This document shows, one piece after another, positions 27,214-36,206 of a stretch of 51,473 nt of DNA (the first letter of the stretch is position 1; each line of letters starts with the position of its first letter). A program made the translations under genes and the position numbers. The notes beneath the pieces are model-generated. The model was given only the letters and a program-made list of their open reading frames with translations, was not told the DNA's origin and did no database searches. The DNA comes from Dehalococcoidia bacterium (GTDB lineage Bacteria > Chloroflexota > Dehalococcoidia > GIF9 > AB-539-J10): the NCBI GenBank assembly GCA_007129495.1, contig SKVJ01000004.1, positions 1 to 51,473 of the forward strand. Reading direction: 5' to 3'.

Positions 27214-27500
27214 CCTCGCTCTGATACCTCTCTTCAGGCCCGCCGACCGCATGCAGCCTTGAGTTCGAGGGTGACCAACACGCAACGTCATACGCTGTAC
27301 ACCAAAGAGAGACGTCCACTCCACTTGTTGTTGACAGAGTAGTTGATAACCCCCGGATCGTATACGAGAGGAAGACTGGCGTGCCGTCGATAAGCCTGTT
27401 AATAGACTACCGCTTAGCTCCAGTCTTGACGAACAATCAAGAACGCGGTATTTTTCGATCGTGGCAGCGACATGAGCGCTAGGTACACACACGTGACACC

Positions 27501-28532
27501 ATGGAGATGCTGCTTGAAGTTTTCGGGCACTTCTGGAACTATGTGCGGGAGGTTTTTCCCTTCCTCGTACTTGGGTTCTTCCTTAGCGGCCTCATACAGG
27601 TATTTATCCCATCAAACTGGATCTCGAAGTACCTTGGCGGCAGTGGATTCCGCCCGCTTTTCTACGCAACCGTTGCTGGAACTGTCTTACCGATCTGTTG
27701 CATCGGCTCACTGCCCGTTGCCATCAGTCTGCACGACAAGGGCGCTCGCCTCGGGCCGGTCCTGTCATTCCTGGTAGCAACGCCGGCCACCTCGCTCTCC
27801 GCACTTTTCGTCAGCTATGGTTTGCTTGGACTCCAGTTCACTGTCTACCTCTTCCTTTCGGTCATTGTGCTGGGTCTTCTCATGGGACTCGTGGGCAACC
27901 AGTTGCGCTTCGTTCCTCCTGCCGAACTTGCGTTCGGAGTGAGTGCTGCAGACCCGGTCTGTGGCATGCAAGTGGACGCGGGAAAACCCGGAGTTGTTAC
28001 GTCCGAATACGACGGTACCAGCTACTACTTCTGCTGCGACCTCTGTCGCACCAAGTTTGGCAGTTCACCAGCTGCCTACGCAGGTGGCTGTGTGACTGAA
28101 GCTTGTTCCTGCGCTCCGAGGGCTGGCAACCGGGCGGTTCAGGCACTTCGGCACTCATTCATCACGATGCCACGCGAAATCGGTCCGGAGATACTGCTGG
28201 GACTGGCTCTCGCAGCGATTGTCGCAGCGGTCACTCCAATAGGGCGTTTCGTGGGTGAATACTTCGCTGGAGGACTTGCGTTTGTTATTGCACTTCCAGC
28301 GGGCATACTCATGTATACCTGTTCGACCGCAAGCGTCCCATTAATCCATGCGCTCGTGACACAGGGAATGAACACGGGGGCTGGCATGCTGCTTCTGATT
28401 GTAGGCCCCGTGACAAGCTGGAGCACTATTCTTGTGCTTCGCAAGCAGTTCGGCACGCGTATGCTTGTCATCTATCTTGCAGTCATCAGCGTTCTATCTC
28501 TCGCGGCAGGATTGCTCTATACGTTGCTGTAA
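27501..28532 (+). CDS. Metal-efflux-type permease with inserted YHS domain
   Basis: This 343-residue membrane protein is of the predicted-permease family (ArsP / SO_0444-type, implicated in arsenic or Cu/Zn efflux). The first membrane half holds LPICCIGSLPVAISLHDKGA with a Cys pair at 66-67. Residues about 150-195 are a YHS domain (DPVCGMQVDAG, then YYFCCDLCRTKF with Cys178, 179 and 182), a soft-metal-binding module common in metal ATPases. The second membrane half (from about 215) follows, with YTCSTASVPLIHAL. The YHS insertion suggests metal sensing or delivery. Substrate ion unknown. ATG 27501 has no clear RBS. Confidence 0.85.
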   Translation: MEMLLEVFGHFWNYVREVFPFLVLGFFLSGLIQVFIPSNWISKYLGGSGFRPLFYATVAGTVLPICCIGSLPVAISLHDKGARLGPVLSFLVATPATSLSALFVSYGLLGLQFTVYLFLSVIVLGLLMGLVGNQLRFVPPAELAFGVSAADPVCGMQVDAGKPGVVTSEYDGTSYYFCCDLCRTKFGSSPAAYAGGCVTEACSCAPRAGNRAVQALRHSFITMPREIGPEILLGLALAAIVAAVTPIGRFVGEYFAGGLAFVIALPAGILMYTCSTASVPLIHALVTQGMNTGAGMLLLIVGPVTSWSTILVLRKQFGTRMLVIYLAVISVLSLAAGLLYTLL

Positions 28533-28586
28533 TACGATGTCGGCAGCCATGTTGCACCGCGGGCACTTCCTCGCTACTATCGAATC

Positions 28587-29438
28587 ATGCGAAAGCACAG
28601 GCTCATCGCCTTCTTCCTCATCATGTTCGCTCTATCCTGGGGCATCCCGGGATCTATTCTGGCGGTCTCCTGGATAACGGACGCCTTTGAAGTAGCGGTG
28701 GACAGGTTCTCTCCTCTCTACTATCTGTTCTTCTGGGCGCCAGCCATTTCCGCACTGATTGTTGTCGCAGTGTCGCAAGGTCGTACAGGACTCAGGGCAT
28801 ATATGCACCGACTTATGCAGCTACGATTCAAATGGCGCTGGTGGAGCGCTGTCATCGTCGGCATTCCATTGCTCAACCTCCTTGCCTGGGCACTGGCAGA
28901 CGATCCGGGTCTACCGGCAATGCTCGATACCACGCTGCCAGCACATGGGATGCTGCTTGCTGCACTTCTGGCAGCAACCGCAGCTCCTGTAGGAGAGATT
29001 GGATGGCGTGGCTTCGCGCTACCCCTCATGCAAAGGCGCTTCAACGGTCTTGTCGCTGCCCTCATAATTGGAACCCTCTGGTCCCTCTGGTATATGCCAT
29101 GGCTGATTCCAGGTACCGTTATGAACTGGTCGCTGGCCGGAGACAGTATTCCTGCCATCGTGCGCTTCTTCGCCGGGGGAATCGCACTCAGCATAACGGC
29201 AACAGTCATCTTCAATGGTACAGGCGGAAGCATCCCGCTCGCATTCGTGTTTCATTGGCTCAATGGATATCCTTACATGTGGGAACTGGGAACCCATGTG
29301 GCATACGTGGATACCGTGATAGCAATCACCGCCGCAGTAATTCTCGTATTTGTCTTGCGCCGCCGTTATCTCTCCCGAAGCAATCTGTGCACGGAATTGA
29401 CACCGGAAGCCCCGGACCCCGATCGGCCAGCCGCGTAA
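28587..29438 (+). CDS. CPBP-family membrane protein with degenerate protease motifs
   Basis: This 283-residue polytopic protein is related to CPBP (CAAX-like, Abi) intramembrane metalloproteases. The conserved EExxxR motif appears as GEIGWRGFALP (Glu137, Arg141), lacking one of the two adjacent glutamates. The expected FxxxH motif reads LWSLWYMPW with Tyr where His is usual. A late His survives in FVFHWLNG. It is therefore probably inactive as a protease, or uses a different chemistry. ATG 28587 lies 54 bases after the permease stop and may be co-transcribed with it. Confidence 0.75.
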   Translation: MRKHRLIAFFLIMFALSWGIPGSILAVSWITDAFEVAVDRFSPLYYLFFWAPAISALIVVAVSQGRTGLRAYMHRLMQLRFKWRWWSAVIVGIPLLNLLAWALADDPGLPAMLDTTLPAHGMLLAALLAATAAPVGEIGWRGFALPLMQRRFNGLVAALIIGTLWSLWYMPWLIPGTVMNWSLAGDSIPAIVRFFAGGIALSITATVIFNGTGGSIPLAFVFHWLNGYPYMWELGTHVAYVDTVIAITAAVILVFVLRRRYLSRSNLCTELTPEAPDPDRPAA

Positions 29439-29751
29439 GGCCCGTGAATGTGTGGAACAGCCGTGCGGAATACACCAGTGCCCGAGTGACAATCGTTCTC
29501 AGAGTACTGTTGACAGACTCATCATACGCTGTTACGTTCGCACGCAGGAGGGCTCTGGTGCCGCCTGCGGCATCCCCGCCGCAGGACCCGATACCGGCGC
29601 CAGACCCGACTGTCTAATACGCAAATATTCTCTCGTATAACGGCCCGCACCACTACCCGGCACTATTCTCACTCAAGAGTCGGTCTGTTGTGAAGAGAAT
29701 ACCACAATGCTACAGTGGCAGAATTCAACTAGCATAGTGAAGGAGGATCCC
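29439..29751. other. Intergenic region with a GC-rich inverted repeat
   Basis: About 310 bases without a gene. CCTGCGGC (29564-29571) pairs with GCCGCAGG (29578-29585) as an 8-bp hairpin, without a T run on either side. Nothing else was found. Confidence 0.4.
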
Positions 29752-30126
29752 ATGACTCGAGAGGCAGTATCGGTACCCGGTGCTCCAAAACCAATCGCCC
29801 CCTATTCACCCGCCATCAAGGCCGCCGGTCTGGTGTTTGTATCGGGCCAGTTACCTGTCGACCCAACGGGTAGCATGCCTGCAGATATGGTCGCTCAGAC
29901 CAGGCAATGTCTCGACAATATGAAGGCAATACTGGGTGCCGCAGGGGTCGGATTAGAGAGAGTCGTCAAGACCACCGTGTTCATCACCAATATGGACGAA
30001 TTCGGCAAGATGAACGAGGAGTACGGTAAGTATTTTCCGGAGCCGCCACCTGCGCGTTCGACAGTTGAAGTCTCCCGACTCGCAAAGGGCGCCCTGATCG
30101 AGATAGAGGCCATCGCACTGCAGTAG
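29752..30126 (+). CDS. ridA: RidA-family enamine/imine deaminase
   Basis: This 124-residue cytoplasmic protein would hydrolyse reactive enamine/imine intermediates released by PLP enzymes. Family motifs are visible: PYSPAIKAAGLVFVSGQLPVDP, QTRQCLDNMKAIL, and the catalytic-Arg segment PPARSTVEV, followed by a C-terminal IEIEAIA. The length is typical and trimer formation is expected. I chose ATG 29752 because GAAGGAGG precedes it. It stands alone. Confidence 0.95.
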   Translation: MTREAVSVPGAPKPIAPYSPAIKAAGLVFVSGQLPVDPTGSMPADMVAQTRQCLDNMKAILGAAGVGLERVVKTTVFITNMDEFGKMNEEYGKYFPEPPPARSTVEVSRLAKGALIEIEAIALQ

Positions 30127-30137
30127 AAGTCCCACAT

Positions 30138-30521
30138 CTAGCGTTTCAGCGTGCCTCCGACCCCGACTCCAAGCCCAATGCCAAGAGGCACGGCGACTTC
30201 CTCAAGAACCTTCGTTATGGCTGCCTTGAGAGACCTCTTCTGCTCGCTCGATATCTGGTAGCGTGTCCTCACGAGACGTGCTATGACGTTCGCGAGATCC
30301 ACCTGCAGGTCAATGCGGTCAGGGGACTGCTCAACCAGGTCGCGCAGGCGGATACGCAGCAATGCGATCTCGTCATCGATGCCCTCGACCTGAAACGCGT
30401 CATCCATCTGAAGGCGCTCAGCTTCAGAGAGCGCGCGGATGTAGAAGCCTGCTGCAGTCCGCTGACTCCTGGTCTCCCGTTTCTTAGCCAAGATTCGGCG
30501 CTCCTGCAACACTCGTATCAT
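30138..30521 (-). CDS. Unknown helical protein
   Basis: This is a 127-residue protein, highly charged and predicted helical: a basic N-terminal segment (ERRILAKKRETRSQRTAAGF) with DEIALLRIRLRDLVEQSPDRIDLQ and a Gly-rich C-terminal tail. It may adopt a coiled coil. The ATG at 30521 lies within the end of the upstream 62-codon gene, suggesting translational coupling. I do not recognise a family; DNA or nucleoprotein binding is conceivable from its basic face but not shown. Confidence 0.55.
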   Translation of the reverse strand: MIRVLQERRILAKKRETRSQRTAAGFYIRALSEAERLQMDDAFQVEGIDDEIALLRIRLRDLVEQSPDRIDLQVDLANVIARLVRTRYQISSEQKRSLKAAITKVLEEVAVPLGIGLGVGVGGTLKR

Positions 30522-30672
30522 GGTGGCTTCTCTCGTGCTGCATATCTCGATGACGAAGGCAAGCGCCATTCCCTTGTCGTTGTTCCAGATATACATGGAG
30601 CGCTCCATAGAGAAGCAGGTGCGCCGCCAATTCGTACTCGCCTTGCTCGATCAATTCTCTGAGTGAGGCCAT
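30484..30672 (-). CDS. Small unknown protein overlapping its downstream neighbour
   Basis: This 62-residue frame starts after a very strong AAGGAGGAG. The first 30 residues (LRELIEQGEYELAAHLLLYG) look like a genuine helical repeat; the rest is low-complexity His/Arg-rich and overlaps the downstream gene by 38 bases. The tail may be real or the product of a frameshift. No family is recognised. Confidence 0.5.
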   Translation of the reverse strand: MASLRELIEQGEYELAAHLLLYGALHVYLEQRQGNGACLRHRDMQHERSHHDTSVAGAPNLG

Positions 30673-30861
30673 CGAACTCCTCCTTGTACGATCCGAGTTA
30701 CAGACATCAAATCACGGTGTCGTATATTATTAGTATAACTCAATTCGTGGCAAGTGGGTTCTTCAATTGCGCAAGCAGCGAGACAAGGGCACATTGACAG
30801 TCCCATTCGGGACATAGCGTCACGAGCATGGTACCATTGAAATGAGCGAAGGAGGTTCCAA

Positions 30862-31923
30862 ATAGAGACCTGGGAACCAGCCGTAAGTATTGGACTCGTG
30901 ATCGCAGGGGCGATCACATTCGGGTTCATTGCGGCAAACATCTACGCACACCTTGCCGCTGCGGCTTGGGAACGGACCCCTTACCCTCCCGGCCGTCTCA
31001 TTCGCGCCGACAGCACTCGCCTGTACGCACGAACGAGAGGCCAGGGGTCTCCAGTCATCGTAATCGAGCCGGGACTGGGCAGCCCGGGCGCCGAATGGTG
31101 GCTCATCCAGGACGAACTGGCCAGGATGACTACAGTCGTCACGTATGACCGTGCTGGCTATGGCTGGAGTCGACCAGGCAAGTTTCCTCGAACGAGTTTC
31201 CAGGTGGTTTCGGACTTGCACTCGATGCTGCAACATGCGGGCCTCAATGGTCCTTATATCCTCATCGGACACTCACAGGGCGGACTCTACTCCCAACTCT
31301 TCGGGAGACTGCACCCGGAGCAGATCGCCGGCGCCGTACTGCTCGACCCCGTCTCCTCGAATCACATGCGGTTTCAGACGCAGCTGAAGCCGGAAGTCTA
31401 CGAGATGAGCGGCATCGACACGCTGCCTTACAGGCGAGTTCCGAAGATCCTGCTGAGACTGGGACTGATGCGTGTATGTAAAGGCCTCATCCAGACAAAG
31501 CTGCTCAGCTATCATGCAAGCCTGCCTGCCACAACTCTCGAGGTCATCTGGCAGCACCTTGCATTGCCAAAGGCGTACCGCTCCATTGTCAGCGAACATG
31601 AACAGAACAGAACGCCTGCCAATAGCTCGGATATCAGAAGCTCTGGCACGTTCCCTCCGGTACCATTGAAGGTCATATATCATTCGCCACACAAGATGGT
31701 GCGCGAGATGATGCGCTACCAAGGACTGCAACGTGACGATGCAGAGGAAGTCGAGCAGATCTGGCAGCAACTTGCTCGCGCATATTTAAGACTCACGCCA
31801 CATAGCGAATGGATAGTGGCGCCGGAGAGCGGACACTACATTCACCTGGATCAACCTGAACTTGTGATAGATGAGGTTCGCCTTCTCGTACTCGCGCTGC
31901 GTGGAATTACAACGCCGGAGTGA
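30862..31923 (+). CDS. Alpha/beta hydrolase with N-terminal membrane anchor
   Basis: This hydrolase of about 350 residues has an N-terminal hydrophobic helix that probably anchors it. The nucleophile elbow is GHSQGG (Ser), with the oxyanion region EPGLGSPGAEWW and the His in APESGHYIHLDQPE near the C-terminus. The substrate is unknown; lipase/esterase or haloalkane-type chemistry is possible. The start is odd: a perfect AAGGAGGT (30849-30856) precedes an in-frame ATA at 30862, while the first standard start, GTG 30898, has no RBS and would shorten the membrane helix. Confidence 0.85.
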   Translation: METWEPAVSIGLVIAGAITFGFIAANIYAHLAAAAWERTPYPPGRLIRADSTRLYARTRGQGSPVIVIEPGLGSPGAEWWLIQDELARMTTVVTYDRAGYGWSRPGKFPRTSFQVVSDLHSMLQHAGLNGPYILIGHSQGGLYSQLFGRLHPEQIAGAVLLDPVSSNHMRFQTQLKPEVYEMSGIDTLPYRRVPKILLRLGLMRVCKGLIQTKLLSYHASLPATTLEVIWQHLALPKAYRSIVSEHEQNRTPANSSDIRSSGTFPPVPLKVIYHSPHKMVREMMRYQGLQRDDAEEVEQIWQQLARAYLRLTPHSEWIVAPESGHYIHLDQPELVIDEVRLLVLALRGITTPE

Positions 31924-32051
31924 GTCTCTGACATGCACACCGAACGTTTCATTCTCCTTCCGGTAGAACCGTACTGTGCCGTGTTGCGTCAATAGAACGG
32001 GATATCGCAGAGCCTTGCGCCCCCAACCAACGGGTGTTATCTTTGCAACCT

Positions 32052-32747
32052 ATGCGGCTGCCTTGGGAAGAGTTCGAGCCGGCATCACAGGGCGCGGTGG
32101 AGCGGCAGCACCGCGCAGTCCGGCACATAGCTCACTTTTCCAATACCGTTTTTGTGGTGGCGATGGCGCTGCTCGTAATGTCCCTCGCCGATTACACTGT
32201 CTCATCAGTGCCTCAAACAGAATCTCTATCCGAGACTATTCGTATTATATGGCCCGCACTGGCTGCCTGCGTGTTGGGATTCCTTGTTCTCTTCGTGTCC
32301 TGGCTGATCCATCATTTCCAGTTCAATTACCTGACCAAGTCCAGCGGCGGGCTGCTTCTATTACACGTATTCATGCTGTCGAGTGCGCTGCTCTTGCCCA
32401 TCTCGACGGTACTGCTGAACAATCCTGAACGAGTCCCGGGCTCCGTGGCGTTGTACACAGGACATGTGCTGGTCCTGCAATCGCTTCTGCTGCTCACCTG
32501 GAGATACGCAGTGAAGCGCGGCCTCCTGTTCGGGAGCGACGTGCCGGCGCGATTAGTCTTTCGCTTCAGACTCCTGCTGCGCTCGCAAACAATGCTCGTG
32601 ATCATCATCTTCGGACTGGCGTTCGTAAGTCCGATCCTGAGTCTGGGCGCGCTGGCCGGAGTCTTCGCGATCAGCCTGCTGGTGATTGCGAAAGGTGGCT
32701 ATACTCTCGACCTTCACACAGGCAGAACCCAGATGATGGATACATGA
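32052..32747 (+). CDS. TMEM175-like (DUF1211) potassium-channel-family membrane protein
   Basis: This 231-residue protein has about six helices. The first helix region RHIAHFSNTVFVVAMALLV is a variant of the RxxxFSDGVFAIAITLL signature that forms the pore of bacterial TMEM175 K+ channels, and WLIHHFQFNYL followed by a helix matches the second conserved block. The FSD Asp is replaced by Asn here. It probably acts as a monovalent-cation channel or a divergent relative. ATG 32052 is preferred over the upstream GTG 32034; no clear RBS. It is convergent to trpA. Confidence 0.75.
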   Translation: MRLPWEEFEPASQGAVERQHRAVRHIAHFSNTVFVVAMALLVMSLADYTVSSVPQTESLSETIRIIWPALAACVLGFLVLFVSWLIHHFQFNYLTKSSGGLLLLHVFMLSSALLLPISTVLLNNPERVPGSVALYTGHVLVLQSLLLLTWRYAVKRGLLFGSDVPARLVFRFRLLLRSQTMLVIIIFGLAFVSPILSLGALAGVFAISLLVIAKGGYTLDLHTGRTQMMDT

Positions 32748-32765
32748 ACCCCTACTCCCGCAGCT

Positions 32766-32797
32766 TTCAGTAACACAGGGTTCATACTGTTACTGAA
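32766..32797. repeat. Inverted repeat spanning the trpA stop
   Basis: TTCAGTAACA pairs with TGTTACTGAA across a 12-base loop that contains the trpA stop codon. There is no T run on either strand. It may act as a weak terminator or an mRNA 3' end stabiliser between the convergent channel gene and trpA. Confidence 0.4.
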
Positions 32798-33567
32798 TCC
32801 AGTGCAGATCTCAGTTCGCGTACGAATGCAGTTGCACTGACAAGCGAACGATCGCATCCCACAAGCTGAAGCAGCCGACTGCCCACTATCACTCCGTCGG
32901 CAATCCTTGCCACTCTCGACGCCTGTGATGGCAACGATATGCCGAACCCGACGCACAACGGCAGTGTCGTTTCCGCCCGAACACGAGCTACGAAGTGCTC
33001 CAGACCTTCGTCCAGATCAGCGCGCGAGCCGGTCACCCCTGTTAGAGACACCAGATAGAGGAACCCCCGTGACCTCTCAGCCACCTGCCTAATCCTCAGC
33101 TTAGTAGTGGTTGGAGCAACCAGGTAGATCAGATCCAGATCGTGCTTCCGGCTACACTGTTCCAGTATCTCACCCTCATCAACTGGCAGGTCAGGAACGA
33201 TAAGACCGCTCACGCCTGACCTTGCAGCGATCGAACAGAAACAGTCAATTCCTTTGCGCAGAACGGGATTGTAGTAACTCATGAACACCAGCGGTGTATC
33301 CACGACCCGCGAGAGTCGCGCCGCAACCTCGAAACAGCCGTCCGGCGTCATACCATTCTGCAGCGCGATATGGCTCGCCTGCTGTATCGTCGCTCCGTCA
33401 GCTAATGGATCGGAGAACGGTATTCCCAGCTCTATCACGTCGCATCCGTTCTCCGCCAGGAGCGGCACAAGCCGTAGCATCGTGTCCAGGTCAGGGTATC
33501 CGACAGTCACATACGCGATAAGCGCCTTCCTGCCCGGGTGCCTGAGCGCTCGATCAAGCTGGTTCAT
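32782..33567 (-). CDS. trpA: Tryptophan synthase alpha subunit
   Basis: This 261-residue TIM-barrel enzyme cleaves indole-3-glycerol phosphate to indole and glyceraldehyde 3-phosphate, passing indole to TrpB in the alpha2beta2 complex. The signature [17 protein letters not shown] contains the catalytic Glu and Asp region, and [11 protein letters not shown] and FGISLPSQ are also conserved. The start overlaps the trpB stop by 4 bases, indicating coupling. It is the last gene of the operon. Confidence 0.97.
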   Translation of the reverse strand: MNQLDRALRHPGRKALIAYVTVGYPDLDTMLRLVPLLAENGCDVIELGIPFSDPLADGATIQQASHIALQNGMTPDGCFEVAARLSRVVDTPLVFMSYYNPVLRKGIDCFCSIAARSGVSGLIVPDLPVDEGEILEQCSRKHDLDLIYLVAPTTTKLRIRQVAERSRGFLYLVSLTGVTGSRADLDEGLEHFVARVRAETTLPLCVGFGISLPSQASRVARIADGVIVGSRLLQLVGCDRSLVSATAFVRELRSALDSVTV

Positions 33568-34766
33568 AGCTCATCTCCCAGAACATCGACGACGATGCCC
33601 ATATCTTTGTCTCCGCGACCACTCACGTTCACGACTATAATATCGCTGGAATTGCATCCTTGAGCCAATTCCGCAGAATACGCAATGGCATGAGCCGACT
33701 CCAGTGCCGGGGTAATCCCCTCGGTTCTGCATAGCAGCCTGAAACCTGCAAGCGCTTGACTATCGTCAACTGCTACGTACAAAGCCCGCCCCGTGTCCTT
33801 AAGATGGCTGTGCTCTGGTCCAACTCCGGGGTAATCCAAGCCTGCCGACACGCTGTGTGTCCCTTTGATCTGTCCTTGCTCGTCCTGCAGCAGATAGGAC
33901 AACGCTCCATGCAGCACACCTACAGTGCCCTGCACCAGAGAAGCTGCGTGCAGGGACGTATCCAGTCCCTTGCCCCCCGCTTCAACACCGATAAGCATCA
34001 CGGCCGGATCACCGATGAACGGGTGAAACATACCTATGGCGTTGCTGCCTCCACCTACGCACGCGACTACATAGTCGGGCAGACGCCCCACTTGCTCCAA
34101 TACCTGCTCGCGCGTCTCACGACCTATAACTGACTGAAGGTCCCGAACCATAGCGGGATATGGCGCAGGACCGACCGCAGAGCCAAGCAAATAATAGGTG
34201 TCCGCCACGTTAGTCACCCAGTCACGTATCGCTTCATTAATGGCATCCTTCAGTGTGCGGCCTCCGGAAGCGACCGGCCGCACCTCGGCGCCCATCAGCT
34301 TCATGCGCACCACATTGAGAGATTGTCGTTGGACATCTTCTTCGCCCATGTATACGATGCACTGCATTCCAAGCTTTGCACAAACGGCCGCAGTCGCCAC
34401 ACCGTGTTGCCCGGCACCAGTCTCGGCAACAATGCGGTGCTTACCCATTCTCTTCGCCAGCAGAGCCTGTCCGAGCGCGTTGTTAATCTTATGGGCGCCG
34501 GTATGAGCCAGGTCCTCACGCTTCAGCAATATTCTGCCGCCGCCGCAATGTGCACCGAGGCTATCCGCCTCCATCAGAGGAGTCGGTCTGCCCACATAGC
34601 TTCTGAATAGAGCGGCCAATGCAGAAGTGAATGCCTTATCGGCTTTCGCCTCTGTATATCCCTCTGTCAGTTCTTCCAGCGCCGGCATCAAGGTCTCCGG
34701 GACGAAACGCCCACCATAATCGCCGAAGTACCCCTTTGCATCAGGAAAGGTTACTGCTGATTCCAT
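33564..34766 (-). CDS. trpB: Tryptophan synthase beta subunit
   Basis: This 400-residue PLP enzyme joins indole and serine to give tryptophan. The PLP lysine lies in [15 protein letters not shown]; a Gly-rich phosphate loop [12 protein letters not shown] and [13 protein letters not shown] are conserved as in TrpB1-type enzymes. I chose ATG 34766 because GAGGAGAG precedes it. The start lies inside the 3' end of trpF (26-base overlap). It works with TrpA directly downstream. Confidence 0.97.
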   Translation of the reverse strand: MESAVTFPDAKGYFGDYGGRFVPETLMPALEELTEGYTEAKADKAFTSALAALFRSYVGRPTPLMEADSLGAHCGGGRILLKREDLAHTGAHKINNALGQALLAKRMGKHRIVAETGAGQHGVATAAVCAKLGMQCIVYMGEEDVQRQSLNVVRMKLMGAEVRPVASGGRTLKDAINEAIRDWVTNVADTYYLLGSAVGPAPYPAMVRDLQSVIGRETREQVLEQVGRLPDYVVACVGGGSNAIGMFHPFIGDPAVMLIGVEAGGKGLDTSLHAASLVQGTVGVLHGALSYLLQDEQGQIKGTHSVSAGLDYPGVGPEHSHLKDTGRALYVAVDDSQALAGFRLLCRTEGITPALESAHAIAYSAELAQGCNSSDIIVVNVSGRGDKDMGIVVDVLGDEL

Positions 34767-35430
34767 GTCCGCTCTCCTCTTCGATCTTTCTAACTGCACG
34801 CACGAAGGCTCGTATCAGCGTGGAGTCTTTTCTGCCGTCCCTCTCAACTCCGGAGGAAACGTCAACTCCGTAGGGATGCATCTCTCCCAGGAGTTCATTG
34901 ACACTGAAGGGGTCGAGACCTCCCGCCACAATTACGGGATGAGACGCCACGACCTCACGCGCCATACGCCAGTCAAAAGCTCTGCCGGTCCCGCCATAGA
35001 CTTCCTCGCCCCCCGTATCGAGCAAGAACGACAATGCCTCGAGTGGTTCCCCCTGAAGGAATTCCTGTATCCGCCGTTCGAGACTCGACTGCGTCGCTCC
35101 GGGAAACACGCGGATCGTCCTGATTATCGGGCGCGTCACCCTGGCGCAGTAGTCAGATCCCTCATCGCCACTAAGCTGCACCATATCGAGTCCACACTGT
35201 TCAACAAGAGCATTTACCTGCTGGCAGGTCTCATTCACGAACACTCCCACCACTACAGGACGCGTGGGCATGTCTCTGAGGCTGCTGGTGAGTCGAACGG
35301 CCTGACCGGCAGTCACCTGGCGCCTGCTGGGAGCAAACACGAGGCCAACATAGTCGGCCCCTGCCTCAGCAGCCGCACGCACGTGAAGCTCTTCCTGCAG
35401 GCCACATATCTTAACCTTCACACGTTGCAT
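34741..35430 (-). CDS. trpF: Phosphoribosylanthranilate isomerase
   Basis: This 229-residue TIM-barrel enzyme catalyses the third step of tryptophan synthesis, the Amadori rearrangement of PRA to CdRP. The N-terminal KICGLQ motif holds the catalytic Cys, followed by [16 protein letters not shown]; the C-terminal GVDVSSGVE holds the catalytic Asp. AAGGAG lies upstream of the ATG. It overlaps trpC by 13 bases. Confidence 0.95.
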   Translation of the reverse strand: MQRVKVKICGLQEELHVRAAAEAGADYVGLVFAPSRRQVTAGQAVRLTSSLRDMPTRPVVVGVFVNETCQQVNALVEQCGLDMVQLSGDEGSDYCARVTRPIIRTIRVFPGATQSSLERRIQEFLQGEPLEALSFLLDTGGEEVYGGTGRAFDWRMAREVVASHPVIVAGGLDPFSVNELLGEMHPYGVDVSSGVERDGRKDSTLIRAFVRAVRKIEEESGHGISSNLS

Positions 35431-36206
35431 CGTAGCTCCTTCATCTTCGCATCGATGTCTGGTGCAGAGATGATCGCCTCTCCAATCAGGACCGCATCGA
35501 CTCCGGCCGTTGCGAGCCTTTCGACATCTTCGCGCCGCCGAATGCCGCTTTCACCAACCACGAGCCGGCCGGCCGGAATCAGGGGGCGCAAGCGCTCAAA
35601 CGTCGCCATATTCACCTCTAGAGTTCGAAGATCACGGCTATTGATACCGATGATCAGTGCTCCACTGTCTACAACGCGTGCTAATTCCAGCTCATCATGT
35701 ACCTCAACGAGGCAGCTCATACCCAACAACTCGCTCTGATGAAGCATGTGGCTGAGTTGCGCCTGATTTAGAAGAGCGGCAATGAGCAGGATGCAGTCGG
35801 CTCCATGAGCTCGCGATTCGAGAACCTGGTATGAGTCAACAATGAAGTCCTTGCGCAATACTGGAGGACCATCGCTCCCAACGACATCAACCACGTCGTC
35901 CAGAGACGAAAGGCTACCACCGAACCATCTTGATTCGGTGAGGACCGAGATGGCATCCGCTCCTGAGGTTACATACGTACGTGCAACTGCCGCAGCATCC
36001 AAGTCGGCCCTGATGACGCCTCGAGAGGGTGACGCCAGCTTCACCTCCGCGATCAGACCGACGCCCTCGCCGCGAAGAGACGCGGCGAAGTCGCGGGCCG
36101 GTGAGCGCCGCGCTGCTTCCGTCTCCACGACCGGCTGGGGACAGGCTGCCTTGCGCACCTCGAGATCTGCGCGCACTCCTTCCATGATCTTCGAGAGGAT
36201 AGTCAT
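35418..36206 (-). CDS. trpC: Indole-3-glycerol phosphate synthase
   Basis: This 262-residue TIM-barrel enzyme decarboxylates and cyclises CdRP to indole-3-glycerol phosphate. Conserved features are LIAEVKLASPSRGVI (catalytic Lys), VLRKDFIVDSYQV (Lys), a GINSRDLRTLEV segment and GESGIRRREDV. It is a monofunctional enzyme, not a TrpCF fusion. It overlaps trpD by 4 bases, and GGAGGT precedes the ATG. Confidence 0.97.
   Translation of the reverse strand: MTILSKIMEGVRADLEVRKAACPQPVVETEAARRSPARDFAASLRGEGVGLIAEVKLASPSRGVIRADLDAAAVARTYVTSGADAISVLTESRWFGGSLSSLDDVVDVVGSDGPPVLRKDFIVDSYQVLESRAHGADCILLIAALLNQAQLSHMLHQSELLGMSCLVEVHDELELARVVDSGALIIGINSRDLRTLEVNMATFERLRPLIPAGRLVVGESGIRRREDVERLATAGVDAVLIGEAIISAPDIDAKMKELRCNV

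Noticed and set aside
29564-29585. GC-rich hairpin as an intrinsic terminator of the CPBP gene
   Set aside because: It lies more than 120 bases after the stop and has no T run on either strand.
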